NCBI GenBank assembly: GCA_907163375.1
Contig: CAJQUW010015404.1
Location: 119,866-183,865 of the forward strand
Length of the DNA stretch: 64,000 nt
Direction of reading: 5' to 3'
Source of the DNA: Prostheceraeus crozeri
Lineage: Eukaryota > Platyhelminthes > Polycladida > Euryleptidae
Position numbers and translations under genes: made by a program. Under the pieces are notes generated by a model that saw only the letters and a list, made by a program, of their open reading frames with translations, made no database searches and was not told the origin of the DNA. Position 1 is the stretch's first letter. Each line of letters opens with the position of its first letter. Below are positions 18,292 to 28,131 of the stretch, piece after piece.

Positions 18292-19841
18292 TCACTTTGT
18301 TTTCCGAAACACTAAAGTTATGAGGGATTTAGTATCTTTCACATGGATGCACTCTTGTAAACCATTGGTAATTCTGATAGCAATAGAGGGTATAGTTTGT
18401 TTGACGACGGGATGATAGAAAATAGATTCAAACATCTTCTCGACTATTCCATATGAAGCGTCTTTATCATGAATGAAATCGCGTAAAATGTATTCTTTTT
18501 TCTCACCAACAGAAATAGGAAGAATCAAATCACTTTGAATGTAAAGGTGCTGTTCATGTTTATCAAGTGTCATTGGTGTTTCTATACCAATCGTATGCGC
18601 AGCAGTAAACACAGTTTGTAGCATTGAAAAAACAAAGAGTTTTTTCAAATTTTTACTCAATTGACATTGAATGTCATCACCCAGTTTCAGAACAACGCGT
18701 TGATTTTCAATTGAAAACGAAATGTGGTGTGTCTTTACATCATATTTACTTTTCATCACATGCTTTAACTTCTGTTGTATATAAGGATTTACTACATGAA
18801 TGAAGCTTTCAACTGTATGATATAGACGCGGCATTATATTGATAGCAACTTTAGATTCTTGATAAGACTGGTAAATTTTCTTGATGCGATCACCATAGAT
18901 GTCAACCCACCATTCATCATTAACTGAATCAGCTTTAGTGTAATATTCATGAGAAGCATACACCAGACCGCTTCCAATAATAGGGGTTGGATGTCTTACA
19001 AAATGACGCAAGGTTGGAGAGAAATAAACTGTAAGTTTGTCATTATATTTCTGAATAACCAACTTATCTTTGTCCGCCATAATTTTCTCTCCATACTTCT
19101 TACCCACAGTCTCATTCCATCGTTTTACTAACTCAATAAGTGATAAAGGTTGAACACTACGCTTTTTCAAAATGATGCGTTCTTCGCATTCTACAACATC
19201 TTCATCAAATATTTTAAATTTATAATGAAATTTGTTGATTCGATTTGAATAAACTTTTTAACATTTGCATTAGCAATTGACGTTAGATGTAGTCCATGAC
19301 CAAAACGGAGATGTGGATAGAATTCAGTATCCAACCTCAGTGTAAGACCTTTAGTAAAAGAATGAAAGCGAAGGAACTGTCTCCCACTCCAATGATAGAT
19401 AGTAAACTCATAAACTTTCTGATCCTTATTCTTCATGATGGAAGTATTACCACTGTTGAACGCCTTAATAATTTTCTCATTCCCAAATGGACCATAATAA
19501 TCTGGTTTTGTCTGAATCCATTCATAGTTCCACTTTCCATCTGACGTTAAATTGTATGGGAACTGGAATGCATTATTCATCGTTATTCCATCATGGGTGT
19601 GAGGAGTCAATATCATTTCTTCCAAATCATTGACATTCTGAATATTGCTATCATAGCAAATACTAGAAACGCCAACCTCCCATTCACCTTCTAAATGTAG
19701 TGGGCGATTTAATTCTACTCGATAGTCTGATGGTTTATTATTAGGAAATTTATTCATAGAAGCATTAATGGGCAGGTAGATTAGAAACTTGTCCTTATTT
19801 TCACCTTCCATATTATTCACATTGGAAAAATATATTAGCAT
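18292..19841 (-). pseudogene. Second penton-like minor capsid paralog (broken)
   Basis: The beginning (FLIYLPINASMNKFPNN, then LEGEWEVGVSSICYDSNIQN) matches the start of the neighbouring 465-residue protein in pattern. The end (IPSIAIRITNGLQECIHVKD...ITLVFRK) matches its C-terminus (IDIAIYDDAG...ITLHFR). The whole is therefore a paralog, about 500 codons, broken in this copy. Proteins with the GEWEVG start occur widely in metazoan Polintons and are placed as vertex/minor capsid components; that role here is inference. Confidence 0.65.
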
Positions 19842-19850
19842 ACTTTTGCA

Positions 19851-21248
19851 TTAACTCTTCATTCGGAAATGGAGTGTGATACTTGTCACAGCATCTTTAT
19901 GAAAAGGAATCAACGCACCAGCATCGTCATAAATTGCAATATCAATTTGTGGGATGTAGTTTGATTTCAGCTTTGTATAATGCACTTTCTTGAAAGTATG
20001 CTCAGATAAAATACTGCAGCTTTTTGGCTGGTATGGTATCATTGCTAGCAATGGAGCTTCAACATCTCTCACACGTACATCTTCACCAATATTGGAATAT
20101 ATCTGAAAATAGTTAATACGACGCGATAGTGACATGTCTGCGCTAGCTTTGGTTACAGTACCACTTTTAAAGATATATTGATCAAAACCCAAAATGTCCA
20201 TTAGAGTTTTATCCATAATTAGTTCAATACCTTTTCCACTTATAGTGAGAGACAAAACACCTTCTTTTTCAGAAAATGAAATTTGTTGCTCATTAATCAC
20301 TTCATGTAAATAATCTACAACCAATTTAAATGAAGTAATAATGCGAGGCATCAACACTCTTGTTTCATGTAAGACACCACCGAAAGGCTCTACACACTTT
20401 CTGTATAAAGATACGGTCCATTCTGTATCAAATTGATTTGACCTTTCACATGGTAAATGTTTCATATCAAATTTTCCATGAACAGCTGCAGAACGATGTC
20501 GTAAGAACTGATGAAAATCTTTTGAACAAACTAATACTAGATCATCATCATTTAATTTACTTATTGCAATATGATTAGATGATTTGATATAAGTCAATGT
20601 TACCACTTGTTTACCATCAACTCGAAGGAGATAATTAAATTTTTTCAATAATGTTTCAGGAGTCATGTTTGTCTTTCTTGGCTTAATCACAATCTTCTTC
20701 ACCAACGTCTTCTCATTTCTTGGAATAAAATCTACATAATAAGCTTCCTCTTGATATATTAACTGTTTATGACCACTTGGGTGGTAATTAACGTTATAAT
20801 TATCATAGCTTGTTAAAGCGCTAGCGAGGTAACCTAAATCATTTTTTAAACTTAGACTTAAACCAACAATCCAATCTTTCTCAACTACATGATGTACATA
20901 ATTATGATCATCATTGTGCGGAGTAAATTGGACAATATGTTTACACGCTTTATTCAGGAAATCATATATAAACTTTTTACATGATAAGAGATCTTTCTTT
21001 GGCCACTGTGGAATGTATACTCGGCAGCCCTTTTCACATTGGTAAGCAGCTGTGCGTCTCATATTAATAGTCATCACCTCATGATCAAAAGTATAGACAC
21101 AGTTGCTATGAACAAGTTGAGTGACACCCACTTCCCACTTTCCATTTAGCTGTTGTGCATGATCAATGGGAGTAGTAAAGAGTGCGGCTCGATTACTAGC
21201 AAATCTATTTGCAGCCGCATTGCTAAGCAAAATATGATAAAACGACAT
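19851..21248 (-). CDS. Penton-like minor capsid protein, 465 aa
   Basis: Intact frame starting MSFYHILLSNAAANRFASNR, with LNGKWEVGVTQLVHSNCVYT near residues 34-53. The N-terminal 'WEVGV' block followed by beta-rich sequence and a final IDIAIYDDAG...ITLHFRMKS fits the Polinton minor capsid family. At 465 residues it is longer than the usual single-jelly-roll penton (about 250), and it seems to have two related halves. It lies 10 bases upstream (in its own direction) of the second paralog. Expected in the virion vertex. Confidence 0.65.
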   Translation of the reverse strand: MSFYHILLSNAAANRFASNRAALFTTPIDHAQQLNGKWEVGVTQLVHSNCVYTFDHEVMTINMRRTAAYQCEKGCRVYIPQWPKKDLLSCKKFIYDFLNKACKHIVQFTPHNDDHNYVHHVVEKDWIVGLSLSLKNDLGYLASALTSYDNYNVNYHPSGHKQLIYQEEAYYVDFIPRNEKTLVKKIVIKPRKTNMTPETLLKKFNYLLRVDGKQVVTLTYIKSSNHIAISKLNDDDLVLVCSKDFHQFLRHRSAAVHGKFDMKHLPCERSNQFDTEWTVSLYRKCVEPFGGVLHETRVLMPRIITSFKLVVDYLHEVINEQQISFSEKEGVLSLTISGKGIELIMDKTLMDILGFDQYIFKSGTVTKASADMSLSRRINYFQIYSNIGEDVRVRDVEAPLLAMIPYQPKSCSILSEHTFKKVHYTKLKSNYIPQIDIAIYDDAGALIPFHKDAVTSITLHFRMKS

Positions 21249-21271
21249 TTTTATATTGCTGATCTGCTGCT

Positions 21272-21640
21272 TTGCATAACATCATGAAGACTTGGATTTT
21301 GGACTCTCTACAATATATCAGAGTTGATCGTGATGGAAACGTACATTTCAAAATTTCTCATGGTCATACATCAAGAGGTATTACATTAACATGGCGACAA
21401 TTTGTCAACCTCAATGATATCATGAGGGATTTGGAATATTTTGAAACATTAAGATTCATCTCCTTGGGTGATCAAGTTTGGCTTCAACATTACAGAAATG
21501 AAATTCAAATCTGCCATTCTCATTCCGCAAACTGTTTCTCATTTCTCAAATACAATTGGGAGAAGTATAGAAGATACATACATCGCTCCATCATGACATT
21601 TATTCGTCGTGAGTTCATCTCTCTACTATGCAAATCTTAA
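21272..21640 (+). CDS. Paralog of the N-terminal domain of the TBP-like protein, 122 aa
   Basis: The sequence WILDSLQYIRVDRDGNVHFK, LTWRQFVNLNDIMRDLEYF and LGDQVWLQHYRNEIQICHS matches, element by element, residues 1-110 of the next gene (WKLDSLQRIETDYDRNVYFK, LSYRHFQSLHHIMKDLKYF). It therefore arose by local duplication. The probable start is MKTW at 21,284. The gap to the divergent 465-residue gene is under 40 bases, so the promoter must overlap coding sequence. Function unknown. Confidence 0.6.
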   Translation: MHNIMKTWILDSLQYIRVDRDGNVHFKISHGHTSRGITLTWRQFVNLNDIMRDLEYFETLRFISLGDQVWLQHYRNEIQICHSHSANCFSFLKYNWEKYRRYIHRSIMTFIRREFISLLCKS

Positions 21641-21662
21641 TCAGACATGACTACCACGCACC

Positions 21663-22529
21663 ATGAGTTGGAAATTAGATTCCCTACAACGTATTGAAAC
21701 GGATTATGATCGAAACGTCTATTTCAAAGATTCAACTGGAAATGTGAGAAGAGAGTTTGCTTTATCTTATCGTCATTTTCAATCTCTACATCATATCATG
21801 AAGGATTTGAAATACTTCTATATGAAAAGACATTCACGTATTGGAAATCGCATCTGGTTGCGCGTCAACAATCGGCGAATTCAACTCTATCATTCCCAAC
21901 TCCATACTAACTTCACATTTCATCAAGGTAGTTGGGAAAGTATAAAAGGAAGGTACATCGCTCAATTTACTCATTTTTTCATCATGAAGCGCCCTCGCTA
22001 CACCATCGTCAACATTCTCCGTCGCTTCAGACACTACACCAAAATCGATCTCACAACATTACACCAACACCTTCCAAACAGCAAGTATTACCCGGGCCGA
22101 CCTCAAATGTTAGTGGTGAAGATGAAGAAGTCACGGAATCTTCAACTCTTCCCAAATGGAACTGTACAGATTCTCGGCGCCCTTTCTCATTCATCGGCGC
22201 AGTCAATGCGCTTAGAGCTACAGAGACTACTACGTCGGATATGGAAGAGGGAGAGGTGTGTGATGTCGAATCTGACTGTGGACAATATGGTGATCTCTAC
22301 TCAATTGAGTGAAAGTGTATCATTTTTGAAGATTCGTACCAGCAGTTACAATTTGTGTTATGAACCCGAACTTTTTCCTGCAGCTCTCATTAGTAGTTGG
22401 TTACCTGTGCATGTTGCAATCTTTCATAATAGTAAAGTGATCATTACTGGACTAAAATCTCATGTAGAAGCAAATGTGATCCTAGACTATCTCATCGAGT
22501 ATGTACTTACCCAGCGGATTGTAAAATAA
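21663..22529 (+). CDS. TATA-binding-protein-like protein with duplicated N-terminal domain, 288 aa
   Basis: Residues 1-110 are the domain shared with the 122-residue neighbour. Residues about 118-285 look like the two-repeat TBP saddle. Repeat 1 has IVNILRRFRHYTKIDLTTL, YYPGRPQ and LFPNGTVQILGALSHSSAQS (TBP: LIFSSGKMVCTGAKSEEQS). Repeat 2 has LTVDNMVIST, CYEPELFP, PVHVAIFHNSKVIITGLKSH (TBP: YEPELFP, VLLIFVSGKVVLTGAKVR). The frame is open. It could bind the element's own TATA boxes or redirect host RNA polymerase II; this is inference. A chance likeness is unlikely, since both repeats align in order. Confidence 0.72.
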   Translation: MSWKLDSLQRIETDYDRNVYFKDSTGNVRREFALSYRHFQSLHHIMKDLKYFYMKRHSRIGNRIWLRVNNRRIQLYHSQLHTNFTFHQGSWESIKGRYIAQFTHFFIMKRPRYTIVNILRRFRHYTKIDLTTLHQHLPNSKYYPGRPQMLVVKMKKSRNLQLFPNGTVQILGALSHSSAQSMRLELQRLLRRIWKRERCVMSNLTVDNMVISTQLSESVSFLKIRTSSYNLCYEPELFPAALISSWLPVHVAIFHNSKVIITGLKSHVEANVILDYLIEYVLTQRIVK

Positions 22530-22555
22530 AAAACAATTTTTCCAACATGATGTTT

Positions 22556-23008
22556 TTATTTCAAATCATGATAGAACTTACAAATCATTTTTTCATTAGA
22601 GGATGGATTACATGAAAAGTTTTGAATAACAGATACAAATCGAGATACATGTAAACGTTTTAAGATGAAGTACAGTACAAAAGCACCACACGTTGATGAA
22701 AGTGGATGTTGTAGTATGCGTTCATTTCGCTGATATTGACGCGTATGTTTTCTCAACCACTGCTGTGTTGGTATATTTGGAGGTTGAGCAAGAGAGTCAA
22801 ATAGTTCACCACGTCGGTCTTCTCCAATAAAGATCGCTTTCCAATGCTCACCGCCTAAATTCTGCGAATGAGTGTTTAGCACAATAAAGATGGGATAGTG
22901 ATTTACTGCAGGTGGTAAGGTATCGAGCGAATAGACATTATCGAAAGCTTTCAACGTCGCTTCGTCTGCATTACGCTGTACTTTAGTTTTAATTTCGTCA
23001 GCGGTCAA
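22556..23008 (-). CDS. Adenain/Ulp1-like maturation cysteine protease
   Basis: A 150-residue frame with the C5/C48-type triad in order: GGEHWKAIFI (His55), ELFDSLAQPP (Asp71), a Gln near 100, and STCGAFVLYFIL (Cys107). Polintons and adenoviruses use this protease to process capsid and core proteins during maturation. It lies directly downstream of the capsid gene in the leftward cluster, with 8 bases between. The length is at the short end for the family, but all catalytic positions are present. Confidence 0.85.
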   Translation of the reverse strand: MTADEIKTKVQRNADEATLKAFDNVYSLDTLPPAVNHYPIFIVLNTHSQNLGGEHWKAIFIGEDRRGELFDSLAQPPNIPTQQWLRKHTRQYQRNERILQHPLSSTCGAFVLYFILKRLHVSRFVSVIQNFSCNPSSNEKMICKFYHDLK

Positions 23009-23016
23009 CCAACTTA

Positions 23017-24293
23017 TTAACGATTATACTGAAGAATCACGTCACGATACTTTGTAATTTCAATATTTGAATCGAAGACTGCATAAATTAATACATTGAT
23101 CGTCTCAGGTAGTGTTCTTTTAAACGTCAAATCCAAACGAATATTATGAGGCACGTTCGCTTGACGATAGGGGGCACTAATATCGCTGTCAGCAGTCAAA
23201 TCAAATGCATAAATAGTATATCCACTCTTAAACTCCTTCGTAGTGAGTCCGTTGGTGTCATCCGTATTGTAAAAGCCAAAGACATCCATAAAATCATCAT
23301 AACTGCGCATAAATTGATCCGAAGCAAAATCTGGATTGTAGAGTGGACCAGTATGACTCACACCATTTACACGTAAAGCAATTTCACTTAACTGATTGTG
23401 TTCAAAATTGAAAGGATTCTTCTTTATATTACCATTAAATGCATCATTTTCAACCATTGCCACCATGAGGAGCTTCGGTGCTTCCGATGGAAAGAGGCCA
23501 TCTTTCATGAAACTCTTTTGATCTTTCGGAATTGTAAAGGTGAGAAGCTTTGTATGCTGAACGGGGTAAATGGCATTTTGGCGGTTAAGACCTTCAGCAT
23601 GCCCTCTAATGACACTTGGATTCGGTACTACTCGACGAATGTAAAGTGCAATATCTTCCACATGAATTCTAAAATTGTCAACTTTAGCAAATGCATTCAG
23701 TGCAAATTCAGGCTTATTCAATGTCAGCTTGAGTCGCATGCTGGTATTACAGAGTAAAAACTTTGACTGTCTAAAGAAGTCTAAATTCAGCGGACCATAT
23801 AGCTGACATACTTTACTATCTTTAATCATAGCAGATCGCTTTACAAAGCCACTGTTTGTTTCAGCATCAAATTTTCCTGCTTCATCTCTGTACCATCCCA
23901 TGGCTTTCATATGACTTTTTGTGCTGCTGGATGAAACTGTGATACATGATTGAAATATGATTTATAGGGATAATCGCTTTGACCACCTTCCACCTGCTGC
24001 TCTCCAATCGTTAGAGAAACATCGCGAAGTAATGTAGTCAATGGTAAATTGTTCAGTCCAACTTTATATGTATCGTCAATAGCAGTTCCATCTGCTTGCT
24101 GAATTCTAAACCTCAAATCAACCATCGCATAACTCAAATCTATGTAGTCATCACTACCACCAGGAATAACAAATTCAATGGGGCCAGCATTCTCAGCTGT
24201 TCGAGGATGATAATCTACAATACTTGAACTAAGAATATCTGTCTGTATGGCTTGTTGATCAAACAAACAAAACCCGGAAGTTTTACACTCCAT
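23017..24293 (-). pseudogene. Double-jelly-roll major capsid protein (broken)
   Basis: The N-terminal part has YHPRTAENAGPIEFVIPGGS followed by DDYIDLSYAMVDLRFRI, the hallmark of the metazoan Polinton capsid ('F54H12.2-like' proteins). Farther on are PYKSYFNHVSQF and, in the second half, a beta-rich region ending VLIYAVFDSNIEITK. Total coding length is about 425 codons, which fits the family. The gene is broken in this copy. It should form the trimeric capsomer. Confidence 0.85.
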
Positions 24294-24295
24294 GA

Positions 24296-24751
24296 TTAGA
24301 CGTTATGGCAGCGTCGTCGTTTAGCGCCTGATGAATGATTAGAGCCTCTGCGGCGTTTGCGTGAATGCCTTTTGACTGAAGATCGCACCTTACCAGCTCC
24401 GCGATGTTTCCTTCTTCCTTTATTCATTCGTTTAGGCGATTTCTTTCCTTGAGTAACACCAGCAAAGGTCTGCTTCAATGTTTTTAAACCGCGTTCCTTC
24501 CCACGATTCAACAAACTGCTCTTAAAACTTCTACCTCTGGAAAGATCACTAGCAACATCACCAGCAAAGCCAACGGCATTACTTAAAACATTTCGTTTTA
24601 AAGATCTTCCGACATTGGATATGAGAGGTGCTACAACAGATTTCAGTGCACCAAGTATGTTACCTCCACGTTTGCGGCGAGCGCCGATGTAAATTTGTCC
24701 TCCACCACTTACATAGGAGGGTCGTGAATAAAATGAGACAGTTGGATTCAT
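24296..24751 (-). CDS. Basic minor virion protein (pVI/pX-like), 151 aa
   Basis: The N-terminus (PSYVSGGGQIYIGARRKRGG) is followed by an amphipathic GNILGALKSVVAPLISNVGR segment and a very basic C-terminus (KRHSRKRRRGS). Polinton virion genes next to the capsid often encode such pVI/pX-type proteins with a membrane-active helix and DNA-binding tail. The start is 2 bases from the capsid gene. Function by analogy only. Confidence 0.6.
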   Translation of the reverse strand: MNPTVSFYSRPSYVSGGGQIYIGARRKRGGNILGALKSVVAPLISNVGRSLKRNVLSNAVGFAGDVASDLSRGRSFKSSLLNRGKERGLKTLKQTFAGVTQGKKSPKRMNKGRRKHRGAGKVRSSVKRHSRKRRRGSNHSSGAKRRRCHNV

Positions 24752-24799
24752 AGCTCAAACCCTAAACATTGTTAGTTACAACTTTGCATGAATCACTGT

Positions 24800-26013
24800 C
24801 GATCACTTAGATGAAAGATGTCGGCAAGACGCATCCAAGAGTTCATACTTGAAGGATAACCAGTCCATTTAACAAGACATCATTCTTCACCTTGTCGATT
24901 TTTACATCGGATGATTTTCTCTACCAAATATGTTTCACTTTCAGTGACTACCTCAATCTCATCGCGGTAAAAGCTACCCTCAATTTCTTCATTATCGTAA
25001 TCTTTCAACTTGTAGGTGGTGGGAGAGTCTGTTTGATCAATCCTTGATACTGTAAATACTTCCTCTGTCCAATTCGGAAGGTACCCTTTGGCAAAAACAC
25101 TTCACTTTTGAGATACGAACTTTATCACCAATTTTCACATGACTTTTCACATGAGTGCGTTTACGTTGGAATGATTCGCGGACTTTATCTACATTGTCAG
25201 CATTTTATGTCTACTGGTCTGAGTCCGATAGAACGATGGATAGAGTGATTGTAGGCATGGAGTGTATCTTGTAGAACCTTTGTCCAATTTTGTGTCAAGT
25301 TCGCAGTAAAATGTCGCCACTAGCGATTTTTTAATGTGCGATTAAAACGTTCAATGAGTGCAGCTTTATAGGCACTCTATACACTAAACAACTCAATGTC
25401 ATGCCTCTCAAATAATCTTGTCACATGCTGATTTTCAAACTCTTTTCCTTGATCACTCTGAATTCTTTTTGGAATGCGACCTTCTCGAAAAATTGTTTGG
25501 AATGCTTTTGCTAATTCCTTTCTCTTCTTTAGTTTTTAAAGGTTGAGCCCACGCATAACGCGAGAAAATATCAATGACGGTTAAAATAAAATTATTGCCC
25601 GAGTTATGTTTTGAAATGGAGGCAACATCACACAAATCTGCTTGCCACTGTTCATCGATGTCATGAACAATATAATGGCGGGTGCGGTACTTCTTTTTTG
25701 CTTGTTTGTAGAGTGTATAGGTAGCCTGACCCTTTAACCATCGTTTCACTTGTGATTGTGGAAGACCACTCGCTTTTGATAATTTCTTGATCGATGCAAA
25801 TCCTGCCGGATGTTTTACATCATAATAGATTGACTTCAAACGTTCAGTCGATGACGACTGACTCTTTTTCCTCCTTCTCATCTTTTTGCTTTCTTGCCTT
25901 TCTACATTTACAACAACTGCAGCATTTAGCTTTAGCGGTTTTGCGATCGTGTTCACATTGCTTAGGAGTTTCATTGTGAGAGCTGGCGCAGCAAGTGCAA
26001 GTGACAACGACAC
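24800..26013 (-). pseudogene. int: Retrovirus-type integrase with chromodomain (broken)
   Basis: Leftward remains of the Polinton integrase. An N-terminal helix-rich DNA-binding part (LKSIYYDVKHPAGFASIKKL) is followed by the RVE core (QWQADLCDVASISKHNSGNN, FILTVIDIFSRYAWA), IERFNRTLKNR, an SH3-like KIGDKVRI segment, and a C-terminal chromodomain-type block (YLVEKIIRCKNRQG, VKWTGYPS). It would insert the element and create the 6-bp duplication. The gene is broken in several places. The chromodomain may steer insertion to particular chromatin. Confidence 0.8.
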
Positions 26014-26059
26014 TCACCTCTGGCGGCTCATTACATGGCAAGCAACACATCTGCTTCAT
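25844..26059 (-). CDS. Cys-rich 71-residue protein overlapping the integrase start
   Basis: MKQMCCLPCNEPPEVS, then TCTCCASSHNETPKQCEHD and KCCSCCKCRKARKQK. There are 14 cysteines within about 55 residues, followed by a Lys/Glu-rich tail. The visible part in copy A keeps the same frame and cysteines. It overlaps the integrase N-terminus in another frame, so it may be a separate zinc protein or the true integrase leader. Unrecognised. Confidence 0.4.
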   Translation of the reverse strand: MKQMCCLPCNEPPEVSVVVTCTCCASSHNETPKQCEHDRKTAKAKCCSCCKCRKARKQKDEKEEKESVVID

Positions 26060-26060
26060 A

Positions 26061-26754
26061 TTAATAGTCTGAGAACATGTATTTCTTGGGAGGAGCAGTT
26101 TTAGGTTTTCCTTTGACTAGTTTTAGTGGTGGTGTAGATCTACGTCGAGTTCTTCCTCTTGTTTGCTTAGTGAGTGTGGGAGGGGATGTAGCAGGTGACG
26201 TCTTAAACCAATTTGTTGGCATTTTCATCGTCTGAAGCATTGGAGTAGTAGCCACTGTTGAATCAAGTTCTTTCAATGTCTCATTATTCAAAGCAAATTT
26301 TGGTACATTATGCTTTTTTAATAGTTTAAGAAAGTATGACCAACCAGGTGGAACATATCCCTGACGGCGCTTTCTACGTGTCGCATACTGAATCAAGTCT
26401 TCATAACGTGAAGCATCAAATCACTTTATTTTCATCTGTAATGATTTCTCCTCTATCATTTACATTGAGATGGGGTTTAATACTATTGAAAAGAGATATG
26501 GCATGTGCGCGAGATGCTAAAGGTGTTGCAGTCGATATAGAGTCACGCATCTTATTCTTCAAGCTTTTCAATTGCTCAACAGTTTCCGATTGTAATAATA
26601 CAGCACGATGTGGATCTTTGATGTGAATATTTTGCTGATAATCTATTTCTTTCCTATACATTTGATTTGCAAGAGGTTGCTTTACTTGCTGCATGGCAGT
26701 CAATTGTACATATTCATCCTGAGGAATAAAAATCATGCGAGAATAAGAACTCAT
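26061..26754 (-). pseudogene. Conserved Polinton protein of unknown function (copy B, broken)
   Basis: Counterpart of 173-875. N-terminus MIFIPQDEYVQLTAMQQ, middle DPHRAVLLQSETVEQL, then YATRRKRRQGYVPPGW and a basic Thr/Pro-rich tail ending KKYMFSDY. The gene start overlaps the ATPase stop as ATGA. Both copies are broken. The 'RRQGYVPPGW' block could be a helix-turn-helix-like or capsid-docking element; I do not recognise it. Confidence 0.55.
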
Positions 26755-27416
26755 AGTTTGTAGATAATCATGGGAGTTTTCAAAATATCACTTCGAAATC
26801 TAAATTCTTCCGGACACTCTTGCGTAAAGTCAATGAATAAGTAACCGTGTGGTTTTTCAGTAGCTGCTTGAAAAATTTCAATTAAGGCTTTTGATCCTCT
26901 TGGTGCAACTTGTCGCGCTAAAATTTCAAATTGACTTTTATCTCGGGGATTCTTGAAAATAGCATAATAGTGTGTATTCAGGTTTCGTGTACGAGCTTCT
27001 TTTCCATAAGGAAACAAATTTTGTGTGATATAGATGATGAAGCACTTTTTATGATGTGCTGCGCGAGTGAACATATCTGTAACGTCTTTGGAATTCTTAC
27101 TTTCTTTTAATAAATCATCCAATACAACAACATCATTAGACTGAAGTTTATCCACTGGAATAATTCCTTCATGTCGAATAAAGTTGCGACTTTGCAATTC
27201 CTGAAACAGCGACGGTTGATAAATACCATAACACCAAATCACTCGATTGATAGGTTCCTTAAACAACTCCCTTCTTTTATCCAATAAATTCAGCGTGAAA
27301 ACAGTTTTACCTGCATGAGATGGACCTGATACAGTCAGAACTTTATCACATTGAAGTCTGAACTCCATTATAATACTTTGAGATTCAACATTTGCATAAT
27401 TAACGTCTAGAGCCAA
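26751..27416 (-). CDS. Polinton genome-packaging ATPase (FtsK/HerA, A32-like), copy B
   Basis: 221 residues with Walker A GPSHAGKT (about 31-38), Walker B VVVLDD (about 96-101), the sensor-like YITQNLFP (about 150) and RTRNLNTHYYAIFKNPRDKS, all typical for Polinton and adintovirus ATPases related to poxvirus A32. The frame is intact. The protein should pump the element's DNA into capsids. It overlaps its downstream neighbour by 4 bases and its upstream one by 17, indicating a compact late cluster. Confidence 0.9.
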   Translation of the reverse strand: MALDVNYANVESQSIIMEFRLQCDKVLTVSGPSHAGKTVFTLNLLDKRRELFKEPINRVIWCYGIYQPSLFQELQSRNFIRHEGIIPVDKLQSNDVVVLDDLLKESKNSKDVTDMFTRAAHHKKCFIIYITQNLFPYGKEARTRNLNTHYYAIFKNPRDKSQFEILARQVAPRGSKALIEIFQAATEKPHGYLFIDFTQECPEEFRFRSDILKTPMIIYKL

Positions 27417-27750
27417 AGATATTACCCAATACGTTGCCCACGATAGGAGCTAGCATCGGTAGTAACGCTGGAAGGAAACCGCCCTTTTGTGTTAGAGTTT
27501 CCCTCTTTCTTTGAAGGGTGACTTTAGGATTGGAGATGAAACGCAATTTCGTAGCATATCGCTTAAGTAACTTTCGTTGTTTTGGTGCTAATTTCTTCGT
27601 CCTCAACTTTCTCACATGAGAAATAATTTCACGAATGGATTTATCGTTAGCATGTCGTATAGCATTGTATCGCTGATTTGCTTTCATTCGTCGGAGAGCT
27701 TGAATGGCTGAAGAAAACTTTGAAGACTTTTAACTTTTACGTTTCGTCAT
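27400..27750 (-). pseudogene. Small basic virion-type protein with hydrophobic tail (copy B)
   Basis: Counterpart of 1,521-1,871, with the same RYNAIRHANDK, LAPKQRKLLKRYATKLRF and final GGFLPALLPMLAPIVGN. The copy B version is not fully open over its length. See the copy A entry for the likely role as a core or minor capsid protein. Confidence 0.6.
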
Positions 27751-27801
27751 TTTTCGTGTTAGTCTTTGCTAAAACCTATCTTTACCACATTTGCATGGGT
27801 A

Positions 27802-28131
27802 CTAACTATTGTGGCATAAGTGGCACTCGAAATGAGCAATATCACAGTGGTTGCATTTGCAAAGTTGAATGCAATTACGTATGAAACAGCGTTGACAAAA
27901 AGCGTGCTTACATCTCTTGAAGATGCGCTTTTCATTTCCATTCTTTCGCTTACATACATCACAACACATAGTTTCACCGTTACTGATGTCTATAGCAAGT
28001 CTTTTTGAAGATATGAATTTGCTAGCCTTTTCTAAATAATAGACGCATGTACAGAAGGAATATACTTCGAGAGTGAGCAGACATAGCTCGAAAACCAGTT
28101 GTGCTACAATCAAGTACCACTGCATTTTCAA
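27802..28131 (-). CDS. Membrane-anchored RING-like finger protein (copy B)
   Basis: One N-terminal membrane helix followed by a C/H cluster, CCDVC...RCKHAFCQRC...CKCNHC...CHLC, over residues 55-108. The paired cysteines with a CxH in the middle resemble a RING domain. A membrane E3 ligase could lower immune or surface proteins, as in other DNA viruses, but nothing here proves activity. Overlaps the next gene by 4 bases. Copy A differs by one residue, suggesting constraint or recent origin. Confidence 0.6.
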   Translation of the reverse strand: MKMQWYLIVAQLVFELCLLTLEVYSFCTCVYYLEKASKFISSKRLAIDISNGETMCCDVCKRKNGNEKRIFKRCKHAFCQRCFIRNCIQLCKCNHCDIAHFECHLCHNS

